Positions 1 to 8,946 of a DNA stretch of 24,875 nt are shown here, one piece after another (the first letter of the stretch is position 1; each line of letters opens with the position of its first letter). The notes below the pieces were generated by a model that made no database searches, had not been told where the DNA came from, and worked only from the letters and a program-made list of their open reading frames with translations. Made by a program: the position numbers and the translations under genes. This stretch comes from Choristocarpus tenellus KU-1152 (lineage: Eukaryota; Phaeophyceae), in assembly GCA_964200185.2 (NCBI GenBank), contig CAXNAD020000197.1, positions 1-24,875 of the forward strand, read 5' to 3'.

Positions 1-2121
1 TGCACTGCAAGCGCAACCGTGGTATTCAGGGACACTTGGGCACCCTTCTTACGCAGGAGGGTTGATGGGGGTGTTGCCATACCGACTTTCTGACCCTTGA
101 CGTGCCCAGTTCTGGCCTCAAAACCACCCCAAAAGACCCCTACTTTCACGGCTTGAAGCACCACGACTTTGTACCTGATGATCCTCAACCCTCATCTTTT
201 CTGAAAGCTGAGATTGTCAACCCTATTTCATTGTGTGGGGAAATCACCCAATTCGGCGCTGTTCTCGCTCGGCGATCTCAAATGTTTCCTGGCACAAACT
301 TCTGGTATAGATGTAGTATACAATTATTTTGGACTACTTTTATTTGTTGCTCATTTCAAAATTTGCTGCATACATACTCTGCTCTGCAATTTTGCTTATC
401 AATTACAACATTTTTTTGGATAGTTGACTACTTTTAATGCAGTCTGATTATATGCAAACAAACGAGGCTTCTTACAGATTTGATCTTGTACAGATAATAA
501 AGGGCACAATCCAAACTGCAAATCGGATACTTCTAAACAAGATCATGTTTCAGTTTTCTAAAAATTGTGGAGTCTATAAATTCATTATTATTTTACATGA
601 AGTTATCATTTACACAAATAAATGTTTGGTTTGTACGTTTATAGCAAACACGTACTTTTACAATATACAAATTGGGGTTACGAATGATTTGACATCCATT
701 AACACCTGAACATTGAAGTTGGACTTGTTGCATGTATGTTTTCCTCCCATACGGGTATTTTTCATTTTGAAGCACATTTGACAACCAACAAATGCTACGA
801 TTGTCCTATGACAAGGGATCACTTAATATGCCATGTGATAGGCCTATGACATGGTGATCATTAAACGTATTTTGAAAAAATGCTTATTTGCATATAATAT
901 GATACCAGCATATGAATATTGTTTAGTGCTTGTTGCAAGTCGAAATGAATTATGAACTCAAAATGAAACAAACTTGAAATCAATTGAATTGAAGCTTGCA
1001 CGCATCACTATGGCAAGGCTGTAGGAGGGCCCCTGACTGGTACCAGACCTTGCATAGAACCTTCGTTTTCAACTCATTTATGTGATCTTTCTCCACTATA
1101 GGGCACCATCTCCCGTCATATCTGACACAGAGTGTTCACCCTGTTATAATTGAGAAAGACTGGAGGGTTATACAAAGGGATACCTTCCAGGTTGATCCCC
1201 AAAGTGGGAAGAGGCTTCAGGCACATTCACAGTCATGGAGATACACAATACACTAGGTCAAACCCATTTCAAATTCAACAAGGGCTTGTGGTAAGCAGGG
1301 CATCACAAATGTGTGGCTGGCTGCTTGCTTTTGTTAGATATAATGACTGGAACTAGACCTTGAACCTCAAATTGTTAAGAAAAATTTTGGAAGGGAGTAA
1401 CAACAAAATGGTCAATTATTGGATCCTAATAGTAACCATATCGGAAGTAAAAGAATTAATTCGACTGATTGAACCATTCCAATTCACAATACAGGAAAAT
1501 ATCTTTACTTTGTATTGCATCAACTACGAAAGAAATATTGACATTTGATATGGTGGTACTGGTTTCATGCTTGAAGTTATACAGACATTCACTGAAAGTA
1601 TGTCTTGACACCCTCAGAGGTGAAACTGAATCCAAGGTTCACTCTCTGCACTGCAATATCCAGACTTCTAGTTGAAGTGTGATAAACCAGGATTTCATGC
1701 CTAACCCCAATAATGCCAGCTGCTACTATGGAGGCTCTGATGGGGGGAACTTCTTCACCTGCGTGACTCCTTGTACCTTCTTAAATTCCTCAACACCCAT
1801 TTAGAATCCTATTTGAGGCAGCTCTGTTTTGATGACCTCAGAGGACTTCTCTTGTCAATTTGTGGGGGAGTTTGAACACCCACTCAGGCTAAAAATGGCT
1901 TCAACTCTTCAGTTTGGGGTGATGTCATGTTCCATTGCTCTCACTTATCTTGTACTTCCCACACATAAATTCAAGGATTACATCCTCACCAAGTGTCACG
2001 TCATACCTACTGAGGCAATGAAGCATATCAAACTCCCACCTAACAGATGTGCTATCAAACTACATTTTGTGAAGAGGTAAGATGTATCTCTTCTGCATTT
2101 CACTGCCCAAGACACACACTC
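1..2121. other. Unassigned region at left edge
   Basis: No gene was recognised. A plus-strand frame is open from about 66 to 437 and its first 50 codons (residues such as PKDPYFHGLKHHDF) look protein-like, but the tail (after about 300) becomes hydrophobic, low-complexity and AT-rich, so at most a short exon is present. A minus-strand frame is also open from about 200 to the left edge. A second plus-strand frame (1829-2080, 83 codons) ends just before the FKBP stop and could be a terminal exon of a convergent gene. I see no domain in any of them. The 440-1000 stretch is AT-rich and looks non-coding. Confidence 0.3.
831..854. repeat. 24-bp near-perfect palindrome
   Basis: Two 12-bp arms meet at GG|CC (between 842 and 843) and are reverse complements with a single mismatch. 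The right arm is also part of an imperfect direct repeat: CCTATGACAAGGGATCACTT at about 804 and CCTATGACATGGTGATCATT at about 843. Function unknown. Confidence 0.6.
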
Positions 2122-2191
2122 TCAGTTGATAGAAAGTACTTCAATCTCAAAGATCAAGGTTGAGTTGGGCATGATGCCCCATGCTGGAAAC
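2122..2191 (-). CDS. FKBP exon 4 (C-terminal exon)
   Basis: Acceptor CCCTAACCCAG|G, then [19 protein letters not shown] and a TGA stop at 2124-2122 after SIN. It completes the Gly91 codon split across the intron, so reading frame and homology agree. Confidence 0.92.
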
Positions 2192-4809
2192 CTGGGTTAG
2201 GGACAAGGTCAAGGTCAGGAATAGGGCAAGATGGAGGCATCTCACAATTGTACATAAGGGGAGTGCAATCTTGTGAAGGGATAGAGTTAGTTTTACGGTA
2301 CTTGTAACCACAACATCTGGTTGGACTTGATATGATGAAGGTTGTGTCACACAGGTAGTTTGTGTAGGGGGAGGTGGGGGTGATCACCCGGCCGATGCTT
2401 GAAATTGTATTTGAGTAGTACTAACCTTGATACTAAAAAGAACAGAAGACATGTTTTGGTTTCAGAGAAGGTTTCCCTCAATCCAATGAAGGGTAAAAAA
2501 TCAATTCCCTATTCTTGAGCTGGAGTAGATCACAATAAAGGCGAGGTTTGACTGTAGACAGGGGAGTTGAGGGTATCCAAGAATAGTAGAGGGGGACATG
2601 AAGACACAATACCAAGATTAACATTCCTTGGATGTGAGTGTATGTGTCAAGTACAAACTGAACTCATTGAACTCCATCACTCCGACCCAACCATGAAACA
2701 AGAACTTTGTGTATTCATGTGACTAAATACATCCAATGCTCCCAAATTTGACAACACATCTGAATTGTACAGGTCTTTGCAGTGGGGTGCTTTTTGAGAT
2801 TGAAGAGATGTGTTTCAGGTTCTCATGTTTGAAGACCTACTAAATTCAACCAAGGTCAACCTAGGGGTTTTGAGGGGCATTGATGATAACAGTGGTAATG
2901 ATGCGGCTGTAAATTGTTCTTGCTAAAGGTTAGGGATTTCAATAGTCCAATACATCACAAAAGATTATCTGATTGACACCCAAAGGTGTTTGCACATAGT
3001 ATCAAAGGTGTTTGCACATTAAAACAAACATAATTTGTGTTAGTTCACTGCAAGAACAGTTCGAGCCTGATGCCTAAGCAGAAAGGCTCTATCCCCACTA
3101 AATCGGACCCCAGGAAGTCGGCGATTGTTTGTATAGGGAGATGTGTTGTAGTACTGTACACACTAAATGTTGCTGTTACTATAAACAAAGAAACAAGTAT
3201 CTTTGAAGCAGTATAATGTAACTTGAATAATTCATGAGTGATGAAAAGGAATACTAGAATTGTGACGTTTGAGTAATGACCTAGGAAATATCTAGGAAAT
3301 ATATTGTTTGGTAACTTCTAAAGCTCGTTTGCTAGGATGATATGGAGGGCAGGACAAAACCCCCGCTTATGGATAGGAATCATTCTTCGCTGTAACTTAA
3401 TAAAGCAGATTCTACATCATCATGTTCTTTGCTTCTTCTTGGTGAAGCAGCACACTCTTTGGTAGCATGAAAACAGCGATGACCCCACCATTCTAAAATT
3501 TGCCTTTGACTTGTCTCATGACCTTTTCACCTAAGGTCAATTACTGACAGCCTATTCGTGTTATGTGTATATAAATAGCATTTCCTAGCCATGAATGAGA
3601 AAGTTTAGGTAATTTTATCTGGGTTAGGGTTAGGGTTAGATATGATGATGTAATTGAGAGATACCTTGGTCTTTGAGAATACTCCAGGGCTGAACAAATA
3701 GGGGCTACAATACTATGATAAGACAATCTGGGCTAAGATTCAATTTCATCTTGGCATAGAAAATTTTGTCAGGGTAACTCCGGGTTAAGAGTGTGCATCA
3801 ATACTTGAAGACTCCACCCCGCGATAGGCCCAAAGACTACGATATATATATATATATATACATTTTTTGGTGTTCGTGGGGCGGTTACTACTGAAAGGGA
3901 TCATTCTATTTGCATCCTCCTCTAAATGGTAATGATCCCTTTCAGATACAAGCTATATCCTGACTTCAATGTACTGGAATTGAGGACTAACTCACTGTAA
4001 AAAACCTGCATATCAAGGAAGGCACACCACGTCAACACATTAATCATTCCTGCCTGAACGGGAGGTTAATCTCCTTACCCTCCGGCCCCATAGGCGTAAT
4101 CAGGCGTGCAGGTAAGTCGGGCGATCTCCCCCAGGCCCATTTCTATAACCCCCTCATCCCAGCCTTTGATGACTTGACCTAAGCCAATTTGATAGGCGAA
4201 GGGCTCCTGTGGAAAAGTGATCGACAGAGCGAGAAGAGAAAAGAAATATCGTCACTGCTGCAGCAGTGTGAGCACTCTTCACCCTATATTACTGTTCTCG
4301 ATGATGATGCCCTTCTGCGGAGATCATCCTATCATCCTGTTCGATATCCCACACCTGCAAACTTTGAAAAAAAAGAGAGGAAACCAGACCATCCCCACTT
4401 AACCCGTCATCTCGCGGCAATCAACATAACAGACCTGTCCGGGATCCTTGGTACTCCAGAACTTCTGGGTGAGGTCGTTGTTCTTCCCGAATCCTGTGCA
4501 ATGGACCGTGACCTTGTTACCTCTGTGACGTTGACCAATTGCACCCCCAAGAAGACCATTGTTGACGGTGGCAACGAGAGACAACAATCGCCCCTATCTT
4601 GTTAGAACTTGAAATTTAGACAGGTAGCAGTCACGCTGATATCCTCTTCTAGCCCCTCGTCTGTACGTCATGGTCGGCGTACCCTTCACAGCAAGCTTGT
4701 CACAAATACTGTAGACCTCTATAACTATTTTGCACAACGGCAGTAGCACCAACCTCACAGGCTTGATAGCGCTGGTAGCAGCGCGCAGTACTTCCTTTTG
4801 GAAACCCAT
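2122..4809 (-). CDS. FKBP12-type peptidyl-prolyl cis-trans isomerase (4 exons)
   Basis: A small FK506-binding-type PPIase that would catalyse cis-trans isomerisation of peptide-prolyl bonds; no signal peptide is seen, so probably cytosolic or nuclear. Join on the minus strand: 4809-4754, 4522-4435, 4206-4079, 2191-2122. The spliced length is 342 nt, 113 aa, close to the 108 aa of human FKBP12. The protein starts [10 protein letters not shown] and shows the family blocks KVTVHCTG (22-29), FWSTKDPGQ (40-48), [10 protein letters not shown] (58-67), [15 protein letters not shown] (77-91), [10 protein letters not shown] (92-101) and LIFEIEVL (103-110). Phases are 2, 0, 2. The first donor (GTTGGT) is weak; the nearby GTGAGG would drop VRGNK and fit the family less well. 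By-eye alignment puts Cys27 at human Tyr26 and Trp41 at Asp37, both ligand-pocket positions. It is a complete, apparently functional gene. The intron-3 acceptor is a telomere-like CCCTAACCCAG. Confidence 0.92.
2981..3019. repeat. 17-bp direct repeat pair
   Basis: CAAAGGTGTTTGCACAT occurs at 2981-2997 and again at 3003-3019, separated by AGTAT. Confidence 0.85.
3621..3639 (+). repeat. Interstitial TTAGGG array in FKBP intron 3
   Basis: Three telomere-type units on the plus strand, so CCCTAA on the sense strand of the FKBP gene. It is the only such array of two or more units in the first 7 kb. Confidence 0.95.
3841..3861. repeat. (TA)n microsatellite
   Basis: About ten TA units in FKBP intron 3, 30 bp from the inverted repeat at 3891. 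Confidence 0.9.
3891..3945. repeat. Perfect 15-bp inverted repeat (hairpin or MITE-like)
   Basis: CTGAAAGGGATCATT at 3891-3905 is matched exactly in reverse complement at 3931-3945, with a 25-base spacer. It could be a stem-loop in the FKBP pre-mRNA or the terminal repeats of a very small inverted-repeat element. Confidence 0.85.
4079..4206 (-). CDS. FKBP exon 3 (core of active site)
   Basis: Acceptor TTTTCCACAG|GAG, donor GG|GTAAGG. It encodes residues 49-90, including Phe51, Val60-Ile61, Trp64 and Tyr87, which correspond to hydrophobic pocket residues of FKBP12. Confidence 0.93.
4435..4522 (-). CDS. FKBP exon 2
   Basis: Begins after GTCACAG, phase 2 in and phase 0 out, donor CAG|GTCTGT. 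It encodes residues 19-48 with the VTVHCTG strand and the FWSTKDPGQ loop. The 138-codon plus-strand frame at 4189-4605 is its shadow. Confidence 0.9.
4754..4809 (-). CDS. FKBP exon 1 (start codon exon)
   Basis: ATG is at 4809-4807. The exon encodes [18 protein letters not shown] plus two bases of Arg19. The donor read is AG|GTTGGT; the alternative CCT|GTGAGG five bases earlier would require an acceptor at AAG|GTC and give a shorter loop. Confidence 0.82.
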
Positions 4810-5416
4810 TCTCTATGCCTCGGAATGTGTATGGAAAACGGGCGGTGACTTCTGATGACTTTATTCAAAGATGTTCTTGTAGGAAGGTCCTTGAGTGTTG
4901 GTGGGGTTCAAGTGTTTGATTCCCAATGTAAATAATATGTGTGGAAGAATTCTTGGTGAGGTTGCCACAAAAAGAATGAGAAATGATCGGGACCAGGACC
5001 AGTCCCAGATTAACATGCCTTTTATGTTACGAAAGTCCTAGAGTCTGAATCTCATTTTTTTTCTTTTTTCGCGTTGTGGTTTGTAGTGACACAATGTTCT
5101 AAGATACATTTCAAAGTACCAACCATGTTCTTGTATGGGAGGCTTCATCAGGATATTGAAGGGACTAAATCGCCAACCCTGTCCGTACCTCCTTATATAT
5201 ATGATATTATTATTATTAATCCATGTACCCACCGCCTTTAATTATCACTGAACATGGATTAAGGTACAAATGTTTCTTCCAATCAACAATGGACCTATGT
5301 CATGTATGTAGTCAAATTCAAGCTTGTGATAACGGGAACATATCTATGGAGTTGGACAGTCATGTCTTTTCCGCCATGTATTTGAGACAATTTGGAGTCT
5401 GCCAGACATATTTTGA

Positions 5417-5845
5417 CGGGGATGGTCCGACTACCTTGCGCTTGGCGTGGTTAGATTGAAGTACAGGAAGAGTCATCTTGACCACCTGGTCGGGCATTTA
5501 AGTTTAGTTCAGAACAGTCAGAGATTTGAACTGAACCGTCCTGAGAAAAGAAGGTGGTACTTTTTTTGCATTCGTAAACTAACACGAGAGGTCCAGACCG
5601 CCAGGATTCCACCCAGACCGGATAAAGGGGACAATGGTTGGTACCTGCGTGATACTACGAAGCATGTTTTAAAAAGCTGGTCCAGGGCCGTCAGAGAAGT
5701 GACCAGACCGGGTCGGTTATCTACTGGTCCAGTTAAAGCTGTGAAAACGAGTACAGCAGTATTCTATTTTTTTAAAACCAAGAATGGACAAGATCTGACT
5801 GCTCAAGGCTGTGACCTGCGTCCTGATATGACATGGACATTCTAA
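5417..5845 (+). CDS. Hypothetical open frame, faint NAC-domain-like pattern (exon or pseudogene)
   Basis: An uninterrupted 142-codon frame ending at TAA 5843-5845. It contains no ATG before its last few codons, so it would have to be an internal or terminal exon, or a decayed gene. An overlapping frame (5223-5459) that does have an ATG ends inside it, which would fit a frameshift. The basic protein contains PEKRRWYFFCIRK, then GDNGWYLRDTTKHV, then VKAVKTSTAVFYFF. The order and spacing loosely resemble the WYFF..R, GYWKATGKD and KKTLVFY blocks of plant NAC DNA-binding domains, but the middle insert is longer and the key WKATG residues are not kept. It could equally be chance. Confidence 0.25.
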   Translation, partial: RGWSDYLALGVVRLKYRKSHLDHLVGHLSLVQNSQRFELNRPEKRRWYFFCIRKLTREVQTARIPPRPDKGDNGWYLRDTTKHVLKSWSRAVREVTRPGRLSTGPVKAVKTSTAVFYFFKTKNGQDLTAQGCDLRPDMTWTF

Positions 5846-7170
5846 CAAGGTCCACTATATTTGCATGTCAAGTTCTGTTCTCACCCATCAAACACTAATT
5901 CTTAAACATTGTACTACTCTAGAATGGGATTTGAAGAACAAGAACAATGAAGAATGCACAGATCATATCGCATCACACAAAGAAATATGTCCTTCATTGT
6001 GAAGACTGGATATGACTACATGGAGGCAACGGTGTGATGAAAGTAGAGGAGTATTCTTGTTTGCAGGGTCAAGTTGCATGCATAGGGGAAGAATGACTAC
6101 CAAAAATGACCCAAAGTATCTGAGGAGGGGGGAGGGGAATCTACACCAGGGTGTCCATTTGGGTCATAACCAGGAAAAGTGCACTTATATTATCCATTGG
6201 ACATACGCAACCAAATCACACAAAATTCGCGACATGCAAAAAACATGCCCCAAATGGACAGCCACCACCCCCCCCCCCAGATACTTCAGCCAAATGGCGA
6301 AATAGTGTATGGGTAACTTGCAGATGGTAAACATATCAGTGCGGTGGACAGGAGAAGCAAAACTAGCTCGTGGATGGATGTGTTCATCATACGCACAACA
6401 GTATGATCTTGAGAAGTTAGGGATCACTATTGAGGGGTGGCGTACAAGAGTTGCTCAGAAAATCCAAATATATGTATGTCTGTGGTTGACGAAGAGAGCC
6501 AAGTGCTGCATCATAAACTAAAGGGTTGGTTACAACAGAAGTCGTATGCAATAGGTGACTTTGAGGCAAAGTATCTTAGAGGGTAGAGCCGCGTCCATTC
6601 GGGGACCAAATCCGACGTTGCAATTTTGATGTAATTTTGACTATCATGTTGTTAGGAGACGTCAATATCCTTTTCTGGACACTCCTTTTCATAAGGTATA
6701 CATTTTACCTACTCCAAAACATTTTGGAGCAAGTAAAATATCAATAAAAACCCATGGGAAGCCAAGCCCCACATGGACAAACAGGACAAAATTTGTACCT
6801 TCTAAGATACTTTCACTCTTTTGTACAATACAGTGAAGTAGGTTGAGGTATCTCATCAAGATAGTTATGGTCCATAATATGCCCACTCACTAGGTTCTTA
6901 CTGCTTGTTGAATGTCCTTTCTTTGGTCTATTTTCTAAACTTATTTTTGATACAAGTACGCGATGAAGTGGTGCTTGAATGGATGTATCAGATGTGACTC
7001 TGAGATTTCCTAGTTTTCCTGTAGGATCTTGGCGATGATGTTCTAACCCTAACCTTCTCCCCAGTTCTTGGGTGGTAGTGAGTTGTGTGTAGGCCTAGGG
7101 TTCACCTCCTTTCTAGCTATATAGAGTTTCCTGTTTCTATTTTTTTTGTCATTTATTTTGTTTCTTTTAG

Positions 7171-7232
7171 AACCCCTGACTTCGTTTCCTCATTCCACAT
7201 TGGAAACTATGACCAATCTTCTACAAGCAGAA
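7171..7232 (+). other. Candidate plus-strand exon
   Basis: A long pyrimidine tract (about 7133-7168) ends in TTTTAG at 7170 and is followed by a short open stretch (TPDFVSSFHIGNYDQ) up to AACG|GTAGTA. Signals are good but no homology is recognised. Confidence 0.25.
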
Positions 7233-8589
7233 CGGTAGTAAATTTTCGCAGTTACATGTATGTCCTTTCCCAGTACAACGACCACAAAACACAACTACCA
7301 CTACATACGTTTCTAGTATGGACAGAGTTGGTTTCTTGTTTTATAAAATACAACTATGGTAGGTGTATTACAAGTCCTTTCACCCCATAGTAGTATACAA
7401 TAGAGACCCTCTTCTTGTTGCGTTCATTACATTTTGTCTTACACATTCCTTGTTCCCCTCCGTGAAAGTGCTTGTAGGCATAATAAAACATTTTCTAACC
7501 CTAACCCTATCTGACTGAAGGAACCAAAGATGTCATGTCTTGACCACTTTCACCCTTGCCTTTCCCCTGATGAACTATTGCCTTGTTTGGCCTCAGTGTT
7601 GGAAGTATCTAAATACTAAATGCTGGAATGTACCAGAATACAGATACTGACAACCAATACACCATGAGAACACTTGTAGATGTTATGCCTGACCAACTCC
7701 TTTGATTTTTCCTTAGGATGCTGTCAGAGGGTGACATTAAAATAATTGCAGTGGAACAATGTTGTCATAAAACCCCCCCCCAGTTCTCTCATCTTTATTC
7801 TCATCCACTATTAGACTGCTTCGATACTAATGAAGAAAAGCTCATGTTCTTGACGATTTATGCTATTACACTTATCAGTATTCACATCTTCTACTGGTGT
7901 AATACATCAAACTTCATTTCATGTCCCAACCCAAATACACACAGATAATGCTGAATAATTCAATACAATGACTGTGACACGATCACAGGATTGCACCACA
8001 AACCCTAACCTTAACCCTTACACATCAATCTTTCCAAAATGACTACCCAGTCTTCCTAATGTACTTGTGCTGTGAATTACTACACCATCCTCTCGACCTC
8101 GTTAGCATCTGCCCCAACGCCTCCTCCACAACGGAATGCTTGGCCTTACCAATGTACTTACTGTATGACAATTGTGGGTTTTGGTTTGACTGCCTGGAAC
8201 ACCAAGCCCACTTCTTGAAAGTTCTAGTACTGCTCTCCTTTATGGTACCTCTGACCACAGGCCTGAGCCTTTCCAACAATAATGTGACAATTGCATCTCC
8301 ATCCCACATCCCACTTCATGGGAGCAGTCAGATTTACACATCAGTCACGAGGCCTCATGGTACTAATCACACAACTCCTCAACCATAACTCATGTACCAG
8401 CAGCGGCAAGGCAGTCTACAAGCCGCAGGATCAACCCCATACTACAGAACCAAAAAGTCCTCAAAACTAAACTCAAGCCTCTGCACCCAGCCAATACTAC
8501 AACCTATACTAGGCTCCCCTAACCCTAACTCACAGTCATGCACTGCTCTCGCACATAAAGACAAAAAAGAGAAGACACATCTGTACTGT

Positions 8590-8946
8590 TTACACAATGG
8601 GGGCCATTGTTTCATCTGCACCCTTTCTCCGCTTGTCATTGGTTCCATCTGCCCCACCCCCTTCCACCTCTACCCCACTCCCCTCCACCCCAGCATTGCT
8701 TTTCCGCTTTCCACTATCCCCCTCATCAAACGCGCCTTCCCCTTGTACCAAACCCTTTTCCTTTTCTGAGGATGCAATTAATGCCTCGGCTGCAGGGGTA
8801 TGTAACAAAACAATCAAGGCCGTTACATTGTCGAGTCCAGTTCCATCTCCATCAGATGTCTCCGCACAGCAGGCATCACAGAGGTCACAGCATATTGCAC
8901 TGATACAAGTCTTGACTGCCAGGCGCTCTCTAACAAAGTCAACAAC
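8590..8946 (-). CDS. PPM1G: PPM1G exon 10 (C-terminus)
   Basis: Acceptor TTGGTCAG|GTT; stop TAA at 8592-8590. Encodes VVDFVRERL, a cysteine-rich stretch ([10 protein letters not shown]), [15 protein letters not shown] with the last metal aspartate D472, and a charged tail ([19 protein letters not shown]) that could serve as a nuclear localisation signal. Confidence 0.94.
   Translation of the reverse strand, partial: VVDFVRERLAVKTCISAICCDLCDACCAETSDGDGTGLDNVTALIVLLHTPAAEALIASSEKEKGLVQGEGAFDEGDSGKRKSNAGVEGSGVEVEGGGADGTNDKRRKGADETMAPIV

Larger units (their letters stand above)
2192..4078 (-). other. FKBP intron 3 (1.9 kb)
   Basis: Long intron with no other gene seen. It holds a 17-bp direct repeat (2981-2997 and 3003-3019), one TTAGGG array (3621-3639), a TA dinucleotide run (about 3843-3861) and a hairpin-forming inverted repeat (3891-3945). 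Several short open frames on both strands look non-coding. Confidence 0.75.
4810..8589. other. Intergenic or unassigned region between FKBP and PPM1G
   Basis: No gene was recognised with confidence. The region has one long open frame (5417-5845, separate entry), smaller plus-strand frames (6012-6305, 6309-6521, 7718-7948, 8059-8388) without visible domains, and some convincing plus-strand 3' splice signals (around 7066, 7170 and 7717). A multi-exon plus-strand gene diverging from FKBP and converging on PPM1G is possible but I could not assemble it. Telomere-type doublets begin to appear here (about 7043, 7495, 8002 and 8519). Confidence 0.4.

Noticed and set aside
1150-1260. GGLYKGIPSRLIPKVGRGF, reminiscent of the end of a mitochondrial carrier repeat
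   Set aside because: The rest of the repeat, the PX[DE]XX[RK] signature and neighbouring exons are missing; probably chance.
2785-2830. Plus-strand VLFEIEEM, like the FKBP C-terminal strand
   Set aside because: Wrong strand, no FPAWGI block and no matching phase; the true last exon is at 2122-2191 on the minus strand.
3050-3125. Possible tRNA (GTTCGAGCC)
   Set aside because: No cloverleaf with acceptor, D and anticodon stems could be drawn around it.
4189-4605. 138-codon plus-strand frame with an ATG
   Set aside because: It covers FKBP exons 2 and 3 in antisense and has no recognisable domain.
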